Of a DNA stretch of 64,000 nt, positions 1 to 9,468 are shown piece after piece (positions within the stretch are counted from its first letter, which is position 1; every line of letters starts with the position of its first letter). The position numbers and the translations under genes are program-made. The stretch is from an uncultured Roseibium sp. (GTDB taxonomy: Bacteria > Pseudomonadota > Alphaproteobacteria > Rhizobiales > Stappiaceae). The stretch lies in the NCBI RefSeq assembly GCF_947496995.1, contig NZ_CANMFD010000008.1, forward strand, positions 62,001-126,000, written 5' to 3'. The notes below the pieces were generated by a model, which had not been told where the DNA came from, did not search any database, and saw only the letters and a program-made list of their open reading frames with translations.

Positions 1-678
1 ATGGAAGCCGTCGCGCGCCAGACGAAACATGTGCGCGGCACGAGCGCAACCGGACTTGGGGACCCTTCCCCCTACACCGCGCTCGGCGTTTTCGAGGGGA
101 TCCGCGCCTCTGTGCGCCATGTGTTCGGCACCGACAATCTCGAGGGCAGAACCGTATCCGTCCAGGGCCTCGGCCATGTCGGTTTCGATGTTGCCTGCAG
201 GCTGCATGAGGCCGGCGCCGGACTGATCGTTTCCGATATCCATGCGCCCGCCGTTCTTCGCGCGGTCGAGGCATTCGGGGCAGCGACCGCCGACCCGGCG
301 CAGGCCCACATGGTCGAAGCCGACATCTTCGTTCCCTGCGCCCTGGGAGCGGGCCTTAACGCCACAACCGTTCCGCAGATCCAGGCGCGGATCGTCGCCG
401 GAGCAGCCAACAACCAGCTTCAGACACCCGGGGACGGTGTGGCACTGAAGAAACGCGGCATTCTTTACGCCCCGGACTATGCAATCAATGCAGGTGGCGT
501 CATTTCCATCGCGCTGGCAACACCGGGCGGCGATGACGCGCTCGTGCGTGAAAAGACCATTGCGATCGGCGATACGCTTGCGGCCATCTTCGAGCGGGCC
601 TCGGCGGAAGAAACGACACCTGAAGCCATCGCGGACGCCATGGCCGAGGAAAGACTGGCCCAGTCCGCAAAGGACTGA
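1..678 (+). CDS. Glu/Leu/Phe/Val dehydrogenase, likely leucine dehydrogenase (5' truncated by window edge)
   Basis: This is the C-terminal 225 residues of an amino-acid dehydrogenase that oxidatively deaminates a branched-chain amino acid with NAD+. The segment GDPSPYTALGVF near residues 20-31 is typical of leucine dehydrogenases. It is followed by the Rossmann dinucleotide motif GLGHVG (about 56-61) and the conserved region INAGGVI (about 161-167). The residues at the window edge match the interior of the family, so base 1 is most likely an internal methionine and the first 130 or so residues lie upstream. Phenylalanine dehydrogenase cannot be excluded. The stop is TGA at 676-678. Confidence 0.85.
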   Translation: MEAVARQTKHVRGTSATGLGDPSPYTALGVFEGIRASVRHVFGTDNLEGRTVSVQGLGHVGFDVACRLHEAGAGLIVSDIHAPAVLRAVEAFGAATADPAQAHMVEADIFVPCALGAGLNATTVPQIQARIVAGAANNQLQTPGDGVALKKRGILYAPDYAINAGGVISIALATPGGDDALVREKTIAIGDTLAAIFERASAEETTPEAIADAMAEERLAQSAKD

Positions 679-700
679 CGGCGGCATTCGGGAAATAAAA

Positions 701-720
701 ACGGCGGCTCATGCCGCCGT
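701..720 (-). terminator. Hairpin, probable terminator of the TetR gene
   Basis: An 8-bp perfect GC-rich stem (ACGGCGGC / GCCGCCGT) has a 4-nt loop. On the minus strand it is followed by a T-rich run (complement of 693-700), which makes it an intrinsic terminator for leftward transcription from the TetR gene. On the plus strand it may weakly stop the dehydrogenase transcript, since it lies 23 bp after that stop codon. Confidence 0.6.
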
Positions 721-751
721 AAAACTGCTGATAAAGCCCATCCCTTCCGGT

Positions 752-969
752 TGTCACCCCGGGCGCAGCGAAGCGGAGACTCGGGGCCTACTCGCAGTGC
801 CGCTTGCTGAAGCAAGGGCGATTGTTCATCGGCAGTCGCTACCCGCTTCGGCCCTGCGCGCCTTGTTGTTTGTTCCAGGGACTGTGTGTGAAGCGTCCTT
901 GGAGACACCCAAGAGAGCCTCTGCGAACGAGTGGGCCCCGGCTCAGCGCTGCGCTTGGCCGGGGTGACA
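752..969. repeat. 218-bp non-coding element with 11-bp inverted-repeat ends
   Basis: The element begins TGTCACCCCGG (752-762) and ends CCGGGGTGACA (959-969), a perfect 11-bp inverted repeat. Just inside lie further imperfectly complementary blocks (CGCAGCG and CGCTGCG). No convincing open reading frame lies inside. It fills most of the 390-bp gap between the dehydrogenase (ends 678) and the TetR gene (ends 1069). It looks like a dispersed intergenic repeat or a small MITE-like element, but no second copy occurs in this window and no target-site duplication is obvious. Confidence 0.45.
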
Positions 970-1068
970 GCCGAGGATAGTATTCAGCTTCTGAGTTCAC
1001 TCAACAGAGTTGACGTCGAACGACAGAACGACAGGTTTGTAATCGGACTGACGGCGGCTTCCGGGGAC

Positions 1069-1608
1069 TTATAGGAGCCTTTTGTCGATATCCGCCTTGA
1101 ACATCTGGCGCACCAGCTGTTTGGCGTCCTCGACGGCAACTTCTCCCATTTCCGCATAGCAGGAGGTGACACCCTCATGCAGCAGATAGAGGGTCGACCC
1201 GAACTTTGCCTGCCCGCTGAGCTCTCCGAAGAACTTCAGCAGCTCTGCCTTGTGGCGTTTGACCGTCGCCTCGATGTCCAGGCTGTCCGGGTTCGCCGCA
1301 AGGGCCTGACGGAAAAAACATTCCTTGCCGTCGGTTATCCGCATCCAGCCGCCGAGCTTGTCGAACAGTTGTTCCGCCGCCGCCAGTCCCGGCGTGGTGA
1401 CGCCTTCGCGCACATAACTGAGATAACGGCGGTGACGGTGCTCCAGCGCGCCAAGGATCATGGCTTCGCGGGAAGGAAAATGCCGGTAAAGGGTGCGCAT
1501 GCTGACACCGGCACCGGCGCGCAGCTCCGGAACGCTTGGCTCCGCGAAACCTCGGCTCCAGAACACCTGTTCCAGTCGAGACGCAATTTGCTCCTGGGAT
1601 TCCTTCAT
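1069..1608 (-). CDS. TetR/AcrR family transcriptional regulator
   Basis: A 179-residue regulator with an N-terminal TetR helix-turn-helix. The recognition region (AGAGVSMRTLYRHFPSRE, about residues 32-49) carries the family signature T/S-LYRHFxSRE. The C-terminal ligand domain is typical in length and unassigned. A TTG at 1653 would add 15 residues with no clear ribosome-binding site; the ATG at 1608 is preferred because the HTH then starts at the usual distance from the N-terminus. No target gene is obvious: its neighbours are a non-coding element downstream and a 206-bp gap to the LysR gene. Confidence 0.85.
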   Translation of the reverse strand: MKESQEQIASRLEQVFWSRGFAEPSVPELRAGAGVSMRTLYRHFPSREAMILGALEHRHRRYLSYVREGVTTPGLAAAEQLFDKLGGWMRITDGKECFFRQALAANPDSLDIEATVKRHKAELLKFFGELSGQAKFGSTLYLLHEGVTSCYAEMGEVAVEDAKQLVRQMFKADIDKRLL

Positions 1609-1814
1609 GAAACAAGTCTCTAACGCGAGTTTCGAATTTGCAAGTTGTTCCAAAGTTATTTTTCAACTTTAATAAAACTACTGGAGATCAATCTACTTAC
1701 CGGTTCAATCACACAAAAAACAACTTATCCGCAAGTCATCATTCTCTTGTCTGCGTGAAATATCACTTTCTTACAAATTGCTTTGTGCGAAGGCGTAACG
1801 GAAAAACGGATTTT

Positions 1815-2729
1815 CTAGCTGCCGTCCGGCTCACAGGGAGACCGCCCCGGCCCATACCACGCCACGAGAAAATCGACCAGGGCCCGCACCTTGCCGCTCA
1901 GATGCCGCCGGTGCGGGTAAACGGCATAAATGCCCCGCATGGGCTCTTCGAATTCATCGAGGAGGGTGACCAGGTTCCCCTTCCGAAGGTCCTCGTTGAC
2001 GAAGAACAATGGCGTTCTGAGAAATCCAAGTCCACACAGCGCCGCCTCCCGGGCCGCCGCTGCGCTGTTGACCTCCAGAGGCCCTTTCACGGCCACGCTC
2101 AGCCGCTCGCCCTTGTCGTAAAAGATCCAGTTCTGCTTGAACCGGTGATTGGTATCGATGATGCACGGACGGCTGAGAAGATCCGCAGGAACCTGCGGTG
2201 CCCCGAATCTCTCGATCGCCTCGGGCGTGGCGCACAGGACGGAGCGGAATGGGGCGATCTTGCGGGCAATCAGGCTGGAATCGTCCATCTGGGTCACGCG
2301 AACGGCCAGATCGAAGCCCTCTTCGACGAGGTCGACGAAGCGGTCCTCCAGCCTGAGATCCAGAGTGACGTCCGGATACTGCAGCAGGAACTGCATCATC
2401 GCCTTGTTGAGCATCTCGTCGCCCATCGATCGGGGCGCCGACACCCGCAGCCGCCCCCTGACTTCCTTGTGCGACGACTGGACGGAGGCCTGCAGATCGT
2501 CGATCCGCTGCAGGATATCGGCTGCCTCCTTGTAATAGGCGCCTCCGACTTCGGTCAGCGAAACCTGCCGCGTGGTCCGGTTGAGCAGCCGGACGCCCAA
2601 TTCGTCCTCAAGCTCGCCGACATATTTGGAAACCAGAGCCTTGGAGCGCCCCATCTCCCGGGCAGCGGCGGAAAAGCCGTTTGAATCGACAACTTGAATG
2701 AAACACCGCATCCGGGTGATCGCGTCCAT
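1815..2729 (-). CDS. LysR family transcriptional regulator
   Basis: A 304-residue LysR-type regulator. The winged HTH occupies residues 1-60 (FSAAAREMGRSKALVSKYVGELEDELGVRLLNRTTR) and a periplasmic-binding-protein-like effector domain occupies about 90-290. The A-A-R-E-M-G-R-S-K-A-L-V-S-K signature resembles the subgroup near DsdC/AaeR-like quinone and aromatic regulators, but the effector is unknown. The ATG at 2729 is preceded by GGAAGGATATTGG, a good ribosome-binding site. No divergent partner gene lies beside it; the next gene upstream (DUF2937) is on the same strand 149 bp away. Confidence 0.9.
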   Translation of the reverse strand: MDAITRMRCFIQVVDSNGFSAAAREMGRSKALVSKYVGELEDELGVRLLNRTTRQVSLTEVGGAYYKEAADILQRIDDLQASVQSSHKEVRGRLRVSAPRSMGDEMLNKAMMQFLLQYPDVTLDLRLEDRFVDLVEEGFDLAVRVTQMDDSSLIARKIAPFRSVLCATPEAIERFGAPQVPADLLSRPCIIDTNHRFKQNWIFYDKGERLSVAVKGPLEVNSAAAAREAALCGLGFLRTPLFFVNEDLRKGNLVTLLDEFEEPMRGIYAVYPHRRHLSGKVRALVDFLVAWYGPGRSPCEPDGS

Positions 2730-2878
2730 CCAATATCCTTCCCGCTGGGTGTGAACTGTGGCACTGCGAAAAAACTGCTTAGCGTATTTACCGTTCGGCG
2801 GTCAAAGAAGTTGTCCAGAGGGAAGCGGGCCTTTCAGCCACCCGCCCTTAACCGACCGTCTCTTGGCCTCACGGCGAT

Positions 2879-3379
2879 CTACGCGCCCCTGGGCCTGCGC
2901 CGGCGGCCGAGCCGCGCAAGACCGGTCAGAAGGCGCATGATCAGGAAGCCTGCGAAAGCTCCGATCCCGGCGCTGGTAAAGCCGGCAATCGTGACCGGCA
3001 CGGCGGGTTCATAATCCTCAGCCGTCGCCCTGGCCAGTTGCGGATCGAAACCACGCGCGAAAACCACCATCCGCTCTACGGGCCCCGCAGTCAGCAATTC
3101 CTCCTGCTGCAGCTTCAGGCGGCTCAGCCGGATTTCCGCCTGGACCATGCTTTCGCCCCGCGACCTGATGAACGGATCGCCGGAGGCCTTCTGGCGTGCA
3201 ATGGCTTCAACCGGGGTCAACCCGTGATCGGCGGCATCCCTGCGGAAGTCCGCCAGGATCTCTTCAAGCGCATCGATGGCCCCACCGAGGCGCTGGCGGT
3301 ACTGCTGAGAGAATTCCGGCAGCTGAGACGTTGCCGTGCCGCTGAGCAGCATGACCATCAACATCATCACCCGTGCCAT
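2879..3379 (-). CDS. DUF2937 family membrane protein
   Basis: A 166-residue protein with an N-terminal signal or transmembrane segment (residues 1-18, rich in M/L/V), a middle charged helical region (LGGAIDALEEILADFRRDAADHG) and a second hydrophobic segment near residues 130-152, ending in an arginine-rich tail. The pattern matches DUF2937, a family of unknown function in Alphaproteobacteria. The ATG at 3379 starts the hydrophobic leader. The gene lies 38 bp after the WD40 gene on the same strand, so it is probably the last gene of the cobW-WD40 operon. No function can be assigned. Confidence 0.7.
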   Translation of the reverse strand: MARVMMLMVMLLSGTATSQLPEFSQQYRQRLGGAIDALEEILADFRRDAADHGLTPVEAIARQKASGDPFIRSRGESMVQAEIRLSRLKLQQEELLTAGPVERMVVFARGFDPQLARATAEDYEPAVPVTIAGFTSAGIGAFAGFLIMRLLTGLARLGRRRRPRGA

Positions 3380-3417
3380 CTTCGCTCCTGTTCCCGAACC
3401 GATCAGTCCGGCTGAAG

Positions 3418-4395
3418 TCAGTCCTCCAGACTGACAATCCCGGCTTCGCCTGCTTCCGTACCGAAAGCAAGCCGGGTGCCGTCCGCATCCCAGTCCAGTG
3501 TGGAGACCGGTCCCTTTCCGGGTCGCCGCAGCAGCACTTCCGCATTGTCCTCGAACCGGCACATGAGCACCATGCCGTCCTGATAGCCGACCGCGGCGAC
3601 ATCCTCCCTGGGATGACAGGCCACGGCACTGACCAGATTGTCGCCGCGCATGCCGAGCTGGAGAGGTGTCTGCCCCATCGGGCCCGTCTTTCCGAAGAAC
3701 GGCCACAGGATCGCGGCATTGGCTCCGGAGGTCGCCAGATAGCGGCCCTTGACTGACCAGCTGAACGATTTGACCTTGGCCGGATAGCCGGTCATGCGCA
3801 TGTCCTGACCGTCCGTCAGCCGCCAGCCGTGCAGGGCATTTTCCTGCATGGCCGTGACAAGATATTTTCCGTCCGGCGAAAAGCTGGTGCCAAGATGCGC
3901 GCCTTTCCAGCTCAACTCCACCGGCGCACCGTCCGTACCGGCCCACCACAGCGTCGCCCCGTCATAACGGGAAACCGCGAGGCGCATGCCCTTGGGCGCG
4001 AATGCAAGCCCTCCGACCGCCCGTTCGTGCGCGAACTCCTTTTCGCGGCCGTCGGCAAGACGCACCCAGGCCGTCCGTCCGCTGGCGAAGGCCACCGCAC
4101 CGGACGGGCCGGACGCGATCAGGTCGATCCATTTGCGTGGCCGCTCCGCCAGAAGTTCCGAAGTCCCGTCCGTGCCGCTCAGGTAGATGCAGCCATCGTC
4201 ACCGGAGGTGATCAGCGCAGTGCCGTCCCTGGCAGGCACCGCCGCAAGCAAGCCCGCCTTGTGTGGCTGAAGCGTATGTTCTCCCGACCCTGACAGGACA
4301 ATCCCGCCTTCTCCGGAGGCGAAATAAGCGCAATTCTTCAGGAAACCGACGCGGACGACAAAACCGTCCACATCCACTGGTGCAACTGTCGGCAA
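3418..4395 (-). CDS. WD40 repeat beta-propeller protein
   Basis: A 325-residue protein made almost entirely of WD40-like repeats, with degenerate blade ends such as LAFAPKGMRLAVSRYDGATLWW, TSFSPDGKYLVTAMQENALHGW and FSWSVKGRYLATSGANAAILWPF. It has no signal peptide, so it is probably a cytoplasmic scaffold. The proposed start is TTG at 4395, preceded by AAGGA and lying 11 bp after the CobW stop, giving tight operon coupling. A CobW metallochaperone followed by a WD40 protein is, as I recall, a recurrent arrangement in Rhizobiales. The role may be in metal delivery, but nothing in the sequence proves this. Confidence 0.8.
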   Translation of the reverse strand: MPTVAPVDVDGFVVRVGFLKNCAYFASGEGGIVLSGSGEHTLQPHKAGLLAAVPARDGTALITSGDDGCIYLSGTDGTSELLAERPRKWIDLIASGPSGAVAFASGRTAWVRLADGREKEFAHERAVGGLAFAPKGMRLAVSRYDGATLWWAGTDGAPVELSWKGAHLGTSFSPDGKYLVTAMQENALHGWRLTDGQDMRMTGYPAKVKSFSWSVKGRYLATSGANAAILWPFFGKTGPMGQTPLQLGMRGDNLVSAVACHPREDVAAVGYQDGMVLMCRFEDNAEVLLRRPGKGPVSTLDWDADGTRLAFGTEAGEAGIVSLED

Positions 4396-4406
4396 ATCTT
4401 GATTCC

Positions 4407-5498
4407 TTATTCCGCCACGCAGGCCTGAAAACTGTCTTTCAGCACATCCCAGTTGAGATCGCGGCCGATAAAGACCAGCCGGCTTTCGCGCGGCTCGTCC
4501 GCCTTCCAGTCGCGCTGATGATCTCCCTCGACGATCATGTGCACACCCTGGATGACATAACGCTGCGGATCGTCCTTGAACGCCAGAATGCCTTTCAGAC
4601 GCAGAATGTTCGGCCCCTGCGCCTGGGTGACCTGGTTGATCCACGGAAAGAACATGTCCGGATTGATATCTCCCGCCCTCAGGGAGATACTTTTGACCGA
4701 ATGCGGGTCACCCTCGTGGTGGTGGCCATGGTCATGCCCATGATCGTGATGTCCATGCCCGTGGTCGTGCCCGTGAGCGTGATCATGATGATCGTGATCG
4801 CAGTCCGGACCGCACTCGTCGGCATGATGGCCGTGTTCCAGGAAATGCGGATCCAGGGAAAGAATGCGGTCGAGATCGAAAGCGCCACGGTCGAGCACCT
4901 TGGCGATATCGATCTCGCAGCGCTCGCTGCGGTGGAGAACCGCATAAGGGTTGATGGACCGGACACGCGCCTCGACATTTGCCAGTTCTTCAGGCGAAAC
5001 CAGGTCCGTCTTGTTGATCAGGATGACATCGGCGAAGGCCACCTGATCTTCAGCCTCTTCCGTGTCCTCGAGACGCTGCAGGACATGCCTGGCATCGACA
5101 ACCGCGACGACCGCGTCAAGCCGCGCCGAGGCCCTGACGTCATCATCCATGAAAAACGTCTGGGCGACCGGCGCCGGATCCGCGACACCCGTCGTCTCCA
5201 CGATGATCGCGTCGAAAGCTCCCTTGCGCTTCATCAGGTTCTGCACAGTGCGGATCAGGTCCCCGCGGACCGTGCAGCAGATGCAGCCGTTGTTCATTTC
5301 GAAGATCTCTTCGTCGGACTCGACAAGAAGATCGTTGTCGATCCCCACTTCGCCGAATTCATTGACGATCACCGCATAGCGCTGACCGTGGTTTTCGGTG
5401 AGTATCCGGTTGAGAAGAGTGGTTTTTCCGGCACCGAGATACCCCGTCAGAACGGTAACGGGGATCTGTGTCCGGGCGTCCTGGGTCGCAGACATCAT
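4407..5498 (-). CDS. CobW/COG0523-family G3E GTPase, putative zinc chaperone with a His-rich loop
   Basis: A 363-residue G3E P-loop GTPase. Walker A is GYLGAGKTT (19-27), the metal-binding CxCC motif is GCICC (71-75), and an INKTD guanine-specificity motif follows. A long Asp/His-rich loop separates the GTPase from the C-terminal CobW_C domain and is likely to bind Zn or another divalent metal. The family hands metal to target enzymes; cobalamin-specific roles are less likely because no cob genes are nearby. The start is ATG 5498 (ATG 5495 is also possible) behind CCAGGAA. An upstream ATG at 5600 would add 34 residues unlike the family. Confidence 0.88.
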   Translation of the reverse strand: MMSATQDARTQIPVTVLTGYLGAGKTTLLNRILTENHGQRYAVIVNEFGEVGIDNDLLVESDEEIFEMNNGCICCTVRGDLIRTVQNLMKRKGAFDAIIVETTGVADPAPVAQTFFMDDDVRASARLDAVVAVVDARHVLQRLEDTEEAEDQVAFADVILINKTDLVSPEELANVEARVRSINPYAVLHRSERCEIDIAKVLDRGAFDLDRILSLDPHFLEHGHHADECGPDCDHDHHDHAHGHDHGHGHHDHGHDHGHHHEGDPHSVKSISLRAGDINPDMFFPWINQVTQAQGPNILRLKGILAFKDDPQRYVIQGVHMIVEGDHQRDWKADEPRESRLVFIGRDLNWDVLKDSFQACVAE

Positions 5499-5556
5499 GC
5501 ATGTTCCTGGCAAGAGGATTTCCAATTCGCCTGCTGAAGGCAGGCTGCTTTGCCGG

Positions 5557-5571
5557 GAATATAAGCATAAC
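5557..5571 (-). promoter_or_regulatory. Possible Zur-like box upstream of the CobW gene
   Basis: On the minus strand this reads GTTATGCTTATATTC, about 60-75 bp before the CobW start. It resembles, imperfectly, the GTTATG-type half-sites described for alphaproteobacterial Zur operators, and zinc-type COG0523 genes are often Zur-regulated. The second half-site is poor, so this is only a candidate. Confidence 0.25.
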
Positions 5572-5725
5572 GAAGGCGCATTGGGAGTGCGGGTCTGCAT
5601 TTTCCCGTGCCGGCTGACATGCGCCCGCCCTGCAGCGAACCGTTTGCCGTCATTCCTGCCTTTCCAGAGCCGGCTTCGGCGAATACCCTTTGCGCAGAGA
5701 AACAGAAAATAAGGGGGAGGTTTCG

Positions 5726-6904
5726 ATGCTCCATACGATTTCCGGATTTGACCGGATTGGCGAGGAAAACGCCTTTGCTGTTCTGGCCAGAGCCAACGAG
5801 CTCGCCGGGCAGGGCCGCGAAATCATCAATCTCGGCATCGGCCAGCCCGACTTCAGGACACCCGAACACATCGTCGAGGCTGCTATCAAGGCTCTGCGCG
5901 ACGGGCAGCACGGCTATACGGCAGCAACCGGCATCGCTCCCTTGCGCGAAGCCGTGTCAGCGGACCTGCTTCGTCGCCACGGCACGGAAACCAACCCCGG
6001 CAACGTCGTCATCGTGCCGGGCGGCAAGGTCACCATGTTCATGGCCATTCTGATGTTCGGCGAGCCGGGAGCAGATATTCTCTATCCCGACCCGGGCTTT
6101 CCCATTTACCGGTCAATGATCGAATTCACCGGCGCCCGCCCGATACCGGTCCCGATCCGCGAGGAAAACGAGTTCGCCTTTTCCGCCGATGAGACGCTCT
6201 CCCTGATCACGGAAAACACACGCCTGCTCATCCTCAACTCCCCCGCCAACCCGACGGGCGGCGTCACGCCCCGCAGCGAAATAGAAAAGCTTGTCGCCGG
6301 CCTCGAGCGTTTTCCGGATGTGGCCGTGCTTTCCGACGAGATCTATTCGCAAATGACCTATGACGGCATGGAACATGTTTCCCTGCTGGAATTCGACAGC
6401 CTGCGCGACCGCCTGATCCTGCTGGACGGCTGGTCGAAAACCTACTCGATGACCGGCTGGCGCATGGGCTTTTCCCTATGGCCGGATGCTCTGATCGACA
6501 AGGCGCGAAAACTTGCGGTCAACGCCTGGTCCTGCGTCAATGCGCCGGCGCAATATGCCGGACTGGCCGCCCTGACCGGACCGCAGGATGCCGTTCGTGC
6601 CATGGTCACGGAATTCGATGCCCGCCGCCGTGTGGTCGTCGATGGGCTGAACGCGATCGAGGGAATTTCCTGCCGGACACCGCTCGGCGCTTTTTATGCC
6701 TATCCCAATATCAAGAACACCGGCTGGCAGGCCAAGAAGTTGGCCTCCGCTTTATTGGAAGACGCCGGTGTCGCCGTGATCGGCGGACCGGATTTCGGTG
6801 TACTCGGCGAAGGTTACATCCGGCTTTCCTATGCCAATTCCACACAGAATATCAAAACTGCCCTTGAGAAAATTGAAACGTTTCTACAGAGATCTGTAAA
6901 ATAA
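5726..6904 (+). CDS. Pyridoxal-phosphate-dependent class I/II aminotransferase
   Basis: A 392-residue fold-type I aminotransferase of the aspartate aminotransferase-like superfamily. Visible marks are LGIGQPDF near the N-terminus, NSPANPTGG in the middle, [12 protein letters not shown], and the PLP-lysine motif [13 protein letters not shown] with Schiff-base lysine K238. The C-terminal substrate arginine region is RLSYANS. The start is ATG 5726 with a strong ribosome-binding site (GGGGGAGG at 5713-5720); an earlier in-frame ATG at 5690 lacks one. The gene stands alone, divergent from the CobW operon. The amino-acid substrate cannot be read from the sequence. Confidence 0.9.
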   Translation: MLHTISGFDRIGEENAFAVLARANELAGQGREIINLGIGQPDFRTPEHIVEAAIKALRDGQHGYTAATGIAPLREAVSADLLRRHGTETNPGNVVIVPGGKVTMFMAILMFGEPGADILYPDPGFPIYRSMIEFTGARPIPVPIREENEFAFSADETLSLITENTRLLILNSPANPTGGVTPRSEIEKLVAGLERFPDVAVLSDEIYSQMTYDGMEHVSLLEFDSLRDRLILLDGWSKTYSMTGWRMGFSLWPDALIDKARKLAVNAWSCVNAPAQYAGLAALTGPQDAVRAMVTEFDARRRVVVDGLNAIEGISCRTPLGAFYAYPNIKNTGWQAKKLASALLEDAGVAVIGGPDFGVLGEGYIRLSYANSTQNIKTALEKIETFLQRSVK

Positions 6905-7049
6905 TTGGACACTGACATTAATGACAATGAAATAATCATCTTTGGAAAAGTAAACTAAATTTCTGTTCCAATAAGCAGCTTTACGTATCCTGTTTATTAA
7001 AGTTTCTGTCTTTAATAATGGAGAACCGACAGAAGCGGAATTTGACGGG

Positions 7050-9224
7050 ATGGAGATGGCTGAAAGCATTACACTGGACCTGGAACAATCGTTCGGCGAT
7101 CTGAACGAATGTGTTCTGGTGACCAACCCGGACCGGGTTATCGTGTATGCCAATACAGCCTTGGCGCGGTTGCTGCGTGTCGAGCCCGCCGAGCTTGCCG
7201 GCGCCATGACGAAACAGTTTTTCGCCGACCCCGCGCAGTTCGAGGAAGTCGGTGAACTGTATCGTTCTCCCGAGGACCCGCGTCCCCGGAAAAAAGCCTA
7301 TGCGTTCGAAGTGATCCGCAGCGACGGCACCACGACTTCCGTGGAAGTCATCAGCGCACCGATATTCGATGCGGCAAACAATCTGTCCGGCTATCTGTTC
7401 GTTGTTCGCGACATCAGCGAGCGCAAGGCGCTGGAAAAGAGGCTCAGCGACGTCGCCCTGACGCTCGAAGACGCGCTTGAAGCGATTTCGGAAGGCTTTG
7501 CCATCTACGACTGCGACGACCGTCTCATCATCTGCAATGACAATTACCGGGATATCTACGAGCATTCCACCGCGGCAATCGTTCCGGGAAGCCGGTTTGA
7601 AGACATCCTGCGTTTCGGCCTGACGCGCGACCAGTACAACACCGGCGGCCTGAGCAAAGATGAATGGCTGGAGCAGCGCCTGGTCAAACACCGCGAAGCG
7701 GACGGCTCCGTTATCGAGCAGAACCTGGCGGACGGGCGCTGGCTGCGGATTTCGGAAACCCGCACCCGAAGCGGCGGCACGGCTGGAATTCGCGCCGACA
7801 TCACCGAACTGAAGGAAGCCAGAGCTCGCGCGGAAAGCGCCTACAAGAACCTGTCGCTCATGGCTGACAATGTTTCAGCGAGCATTACCGAAATCGATAC
7901 CGACGGAGTGTGCGTTTTCATCAACAAGACCGGCTGTGAATGGTTCGACGGGTCGCCCGAGGAACTGATCGGAACGTCGTTGCGCGACCGGCTGCCCTGG
8001 AAGGAACGCGAGGTGCTGCTGCCGATCTTCCGTCAGGCGCTCCAGGGTCAAAAGGTTGCCTCGGAAGTCAGCCTGAATTTTCCGGACGGTGTCCGGCGCG
8101 AATGTCACCTGGATTGCAATCCGCGTGTCAACGACCAGGGCGGGGTCGATGGACTCGTTGTGCTGGTCAACGACATCACCGACCGCAAGAAAACCGAACG
8201 GACCCTGGCCGAGCTCTATGCCATCACATCGACCCGCGAACTCGGTCACGAGGAAAAGATTGCGGAAATCCTGCGACTCGGCTGCGAACACTTCGAACTG
8301 CCGTTCGGCATCATCAGCGACATCGCCGAAGATCGTTACACACTCGCATATACCCATTGTCCTGCAGACGAACTTGTCTCCGGTGTAACCTTTCCCCTTG
8401 GCGACACCTATTGCGCGCTGACACTCAAGGCCAACGAGCCGCTTGCGACGGTGAATGCCGCGCAATCGGAATTCGCCGAGCATCCCTGTTACAAGTTGTT
8501 TGAGCTGGAGACCTATATCGGTGCGCCGCTCATCGTCGATGGTGTCCCTTACGGCACCATCAACTTCTCCGCTCCCAGCCCCAGAAAACGCGATTTCACC
8601 GCAGCTGACATTCAGATCGTCCGCCAATTCGCCGACTGGATAGGTCACGAGATCGCCCGCCAGCGCGACCACCAGGCACTGATGGACGCCAAGATCAACC
8701 TGGAGCGGGTCGCAAGCATCGACGACCTGACGCAGATCCTCAATCGGCGCGCCTTTCTGGAACGCGCCAACACGGAAATTCAGCGCTTCCGCAGATCGAA
8801 ACAGCCCTTCACCGCCGTGATGCTGGACATCGATAATTTCAAGCAGATCAACGACCAGTTCGGGCACGCTGCAGGGGACGAGGTGCTGGTAAAATTTTCC
8901 AGATCCATCAGCAACGCACTACGGGCTGTGGACGTATTCGGCCGCGTCGGAGGCGAGGAATTCTGTCTCATCCTGCATGAGACGCAGGAGAACGAAGCCT
9001 TGCTGGTCTGTGAAAGACTGCGCCGGACAATCCTGACCGACTGCCAGATGGAAGATGTCGACCAGACGATCACCTGCAGCATGGGTCTCGCCGTCGCCGC
9101 CCGTGAAGACATCGAGTTTTCCACGTTGATGCAGAAGGCAGACACCGCGCTTTACCAGGCGAAGACCTCCGGCCGCAACAAGTGCATCGTCTTCGGATCC
9201 GAACCGGCTCAGACACCGGACTGA
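7050..9224 (+). CDS. Diguanylate cyclase with three PAS domains and a GAF domain
   Basis: A 724-residue sensor that would make cyclic di-GMP. In order it has PAS (about 13-125), PAS (about 135-255), PAS (about 265-380), GAF (about 390-545, with FPLGDTYCALTLKANEP) and a C-terminal GGDEF domain (about 555-715). The active site is intact as GGEEF (about 633-637). An RxxD inhibitory site (RAVD) sits exactly five residues before it, so product feedback is likely. No EAL domain and no transmembrane segments are seen, so it is probably a cytoplasmic sensor. The start is ATG 7050 or ATG 7056. It is a single gene with a 145-bp upstream region. Confidence 0.93.
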   Translation: MEMAESITLDLEQSFGDLNECVLVTNPDRVIVYANTALARLLRVEPAELAGAMTKQFFADPAQFEEVGELYRSPEDPRPRKKAYAFEVIRSDGTTTSVEVISAPIFDAANNLSGYLFVVRDISERKALEKRLSDVALTLEDALEAISEGFAIYDCDDRLIICNDNYRDIYEHSTAAIVPGSRFEDILRFGLTRDQYNTGGLSKDEWLEQRLVKHREADGSVIEQNLADGRWLRISETRTRSGGTAGIRADITELKEARARAESAYKNLSLMADNVSASITEIDTDGVCVFINKTGCEWFDGSPEELIGTSLRDRLPWKEREVLLPIFRQALQGQKVASEVSLNFPDGVRRECHLDCNPRVNDQGGVDGLVVLVNDITDRKKTERTLAELYAITSTRELGHEEKIAEILRLGCEHFELPFGIISDIAEDRYTLAYTHCPADELVSGVTFPLGDTYCALTLKANEPLATVNAAQSEFAEHPCYKLFELETYIGAPLIVDGVPYGTINFSAPSPRKRDFTAADIQIVRQFADWIGHEIARQRDHQALMDAKINLERVASIDDLTQILNRRAFLERANTEIQRFRRSKQPFTAVMLDIDNFKQINDQFGHAAGDEVLVKFSRSISNALRAVDVFGRVGGEEFCLILHETQENEALLVCERLRRTILTDCQMEDVDQTITCSMGLAVAAREDIEFSTLMQKADTALYQAKTSGRNKCIVFGSEPAQTPD

Positions 9225-9321
9225 TTGTCCGCAAGCTCCCCGTCACAAGATTTCAACCTGCCACCAATCGCCCTTTCCTGTCGGTCGGGGGAGCCTTTTT
9301 GTCGTTCTTTGACGATCCTCC

Positions 9322-9333
9322 TGGCATATGCCA
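9322..9333. promoter_or_regulatory. 12-bp perfect palindrome upstream of the uspA-BCCT pair
   Basis: TGGCATATGCCA lies about 136 bp before the UspA start, in a 244-bp gap that otherwise holds no gene. It could be an operator for the UspA/BCCT transcript. The element is short, so chance occurrence is possible. Confidence 0.25.
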
Positions 9334-9468
9334 CAGTAGGATAGTTATTCAGGGACGGCGGGAACCAAGTTAAAAGAAAAACGTTTTTGAAAGAACGGCA
9401 CCTCCGCCGACCACAAGGAAGGGCAAGATTTCCATCTATTCTTACCTTGACAAAACGAGGAGGGACGT

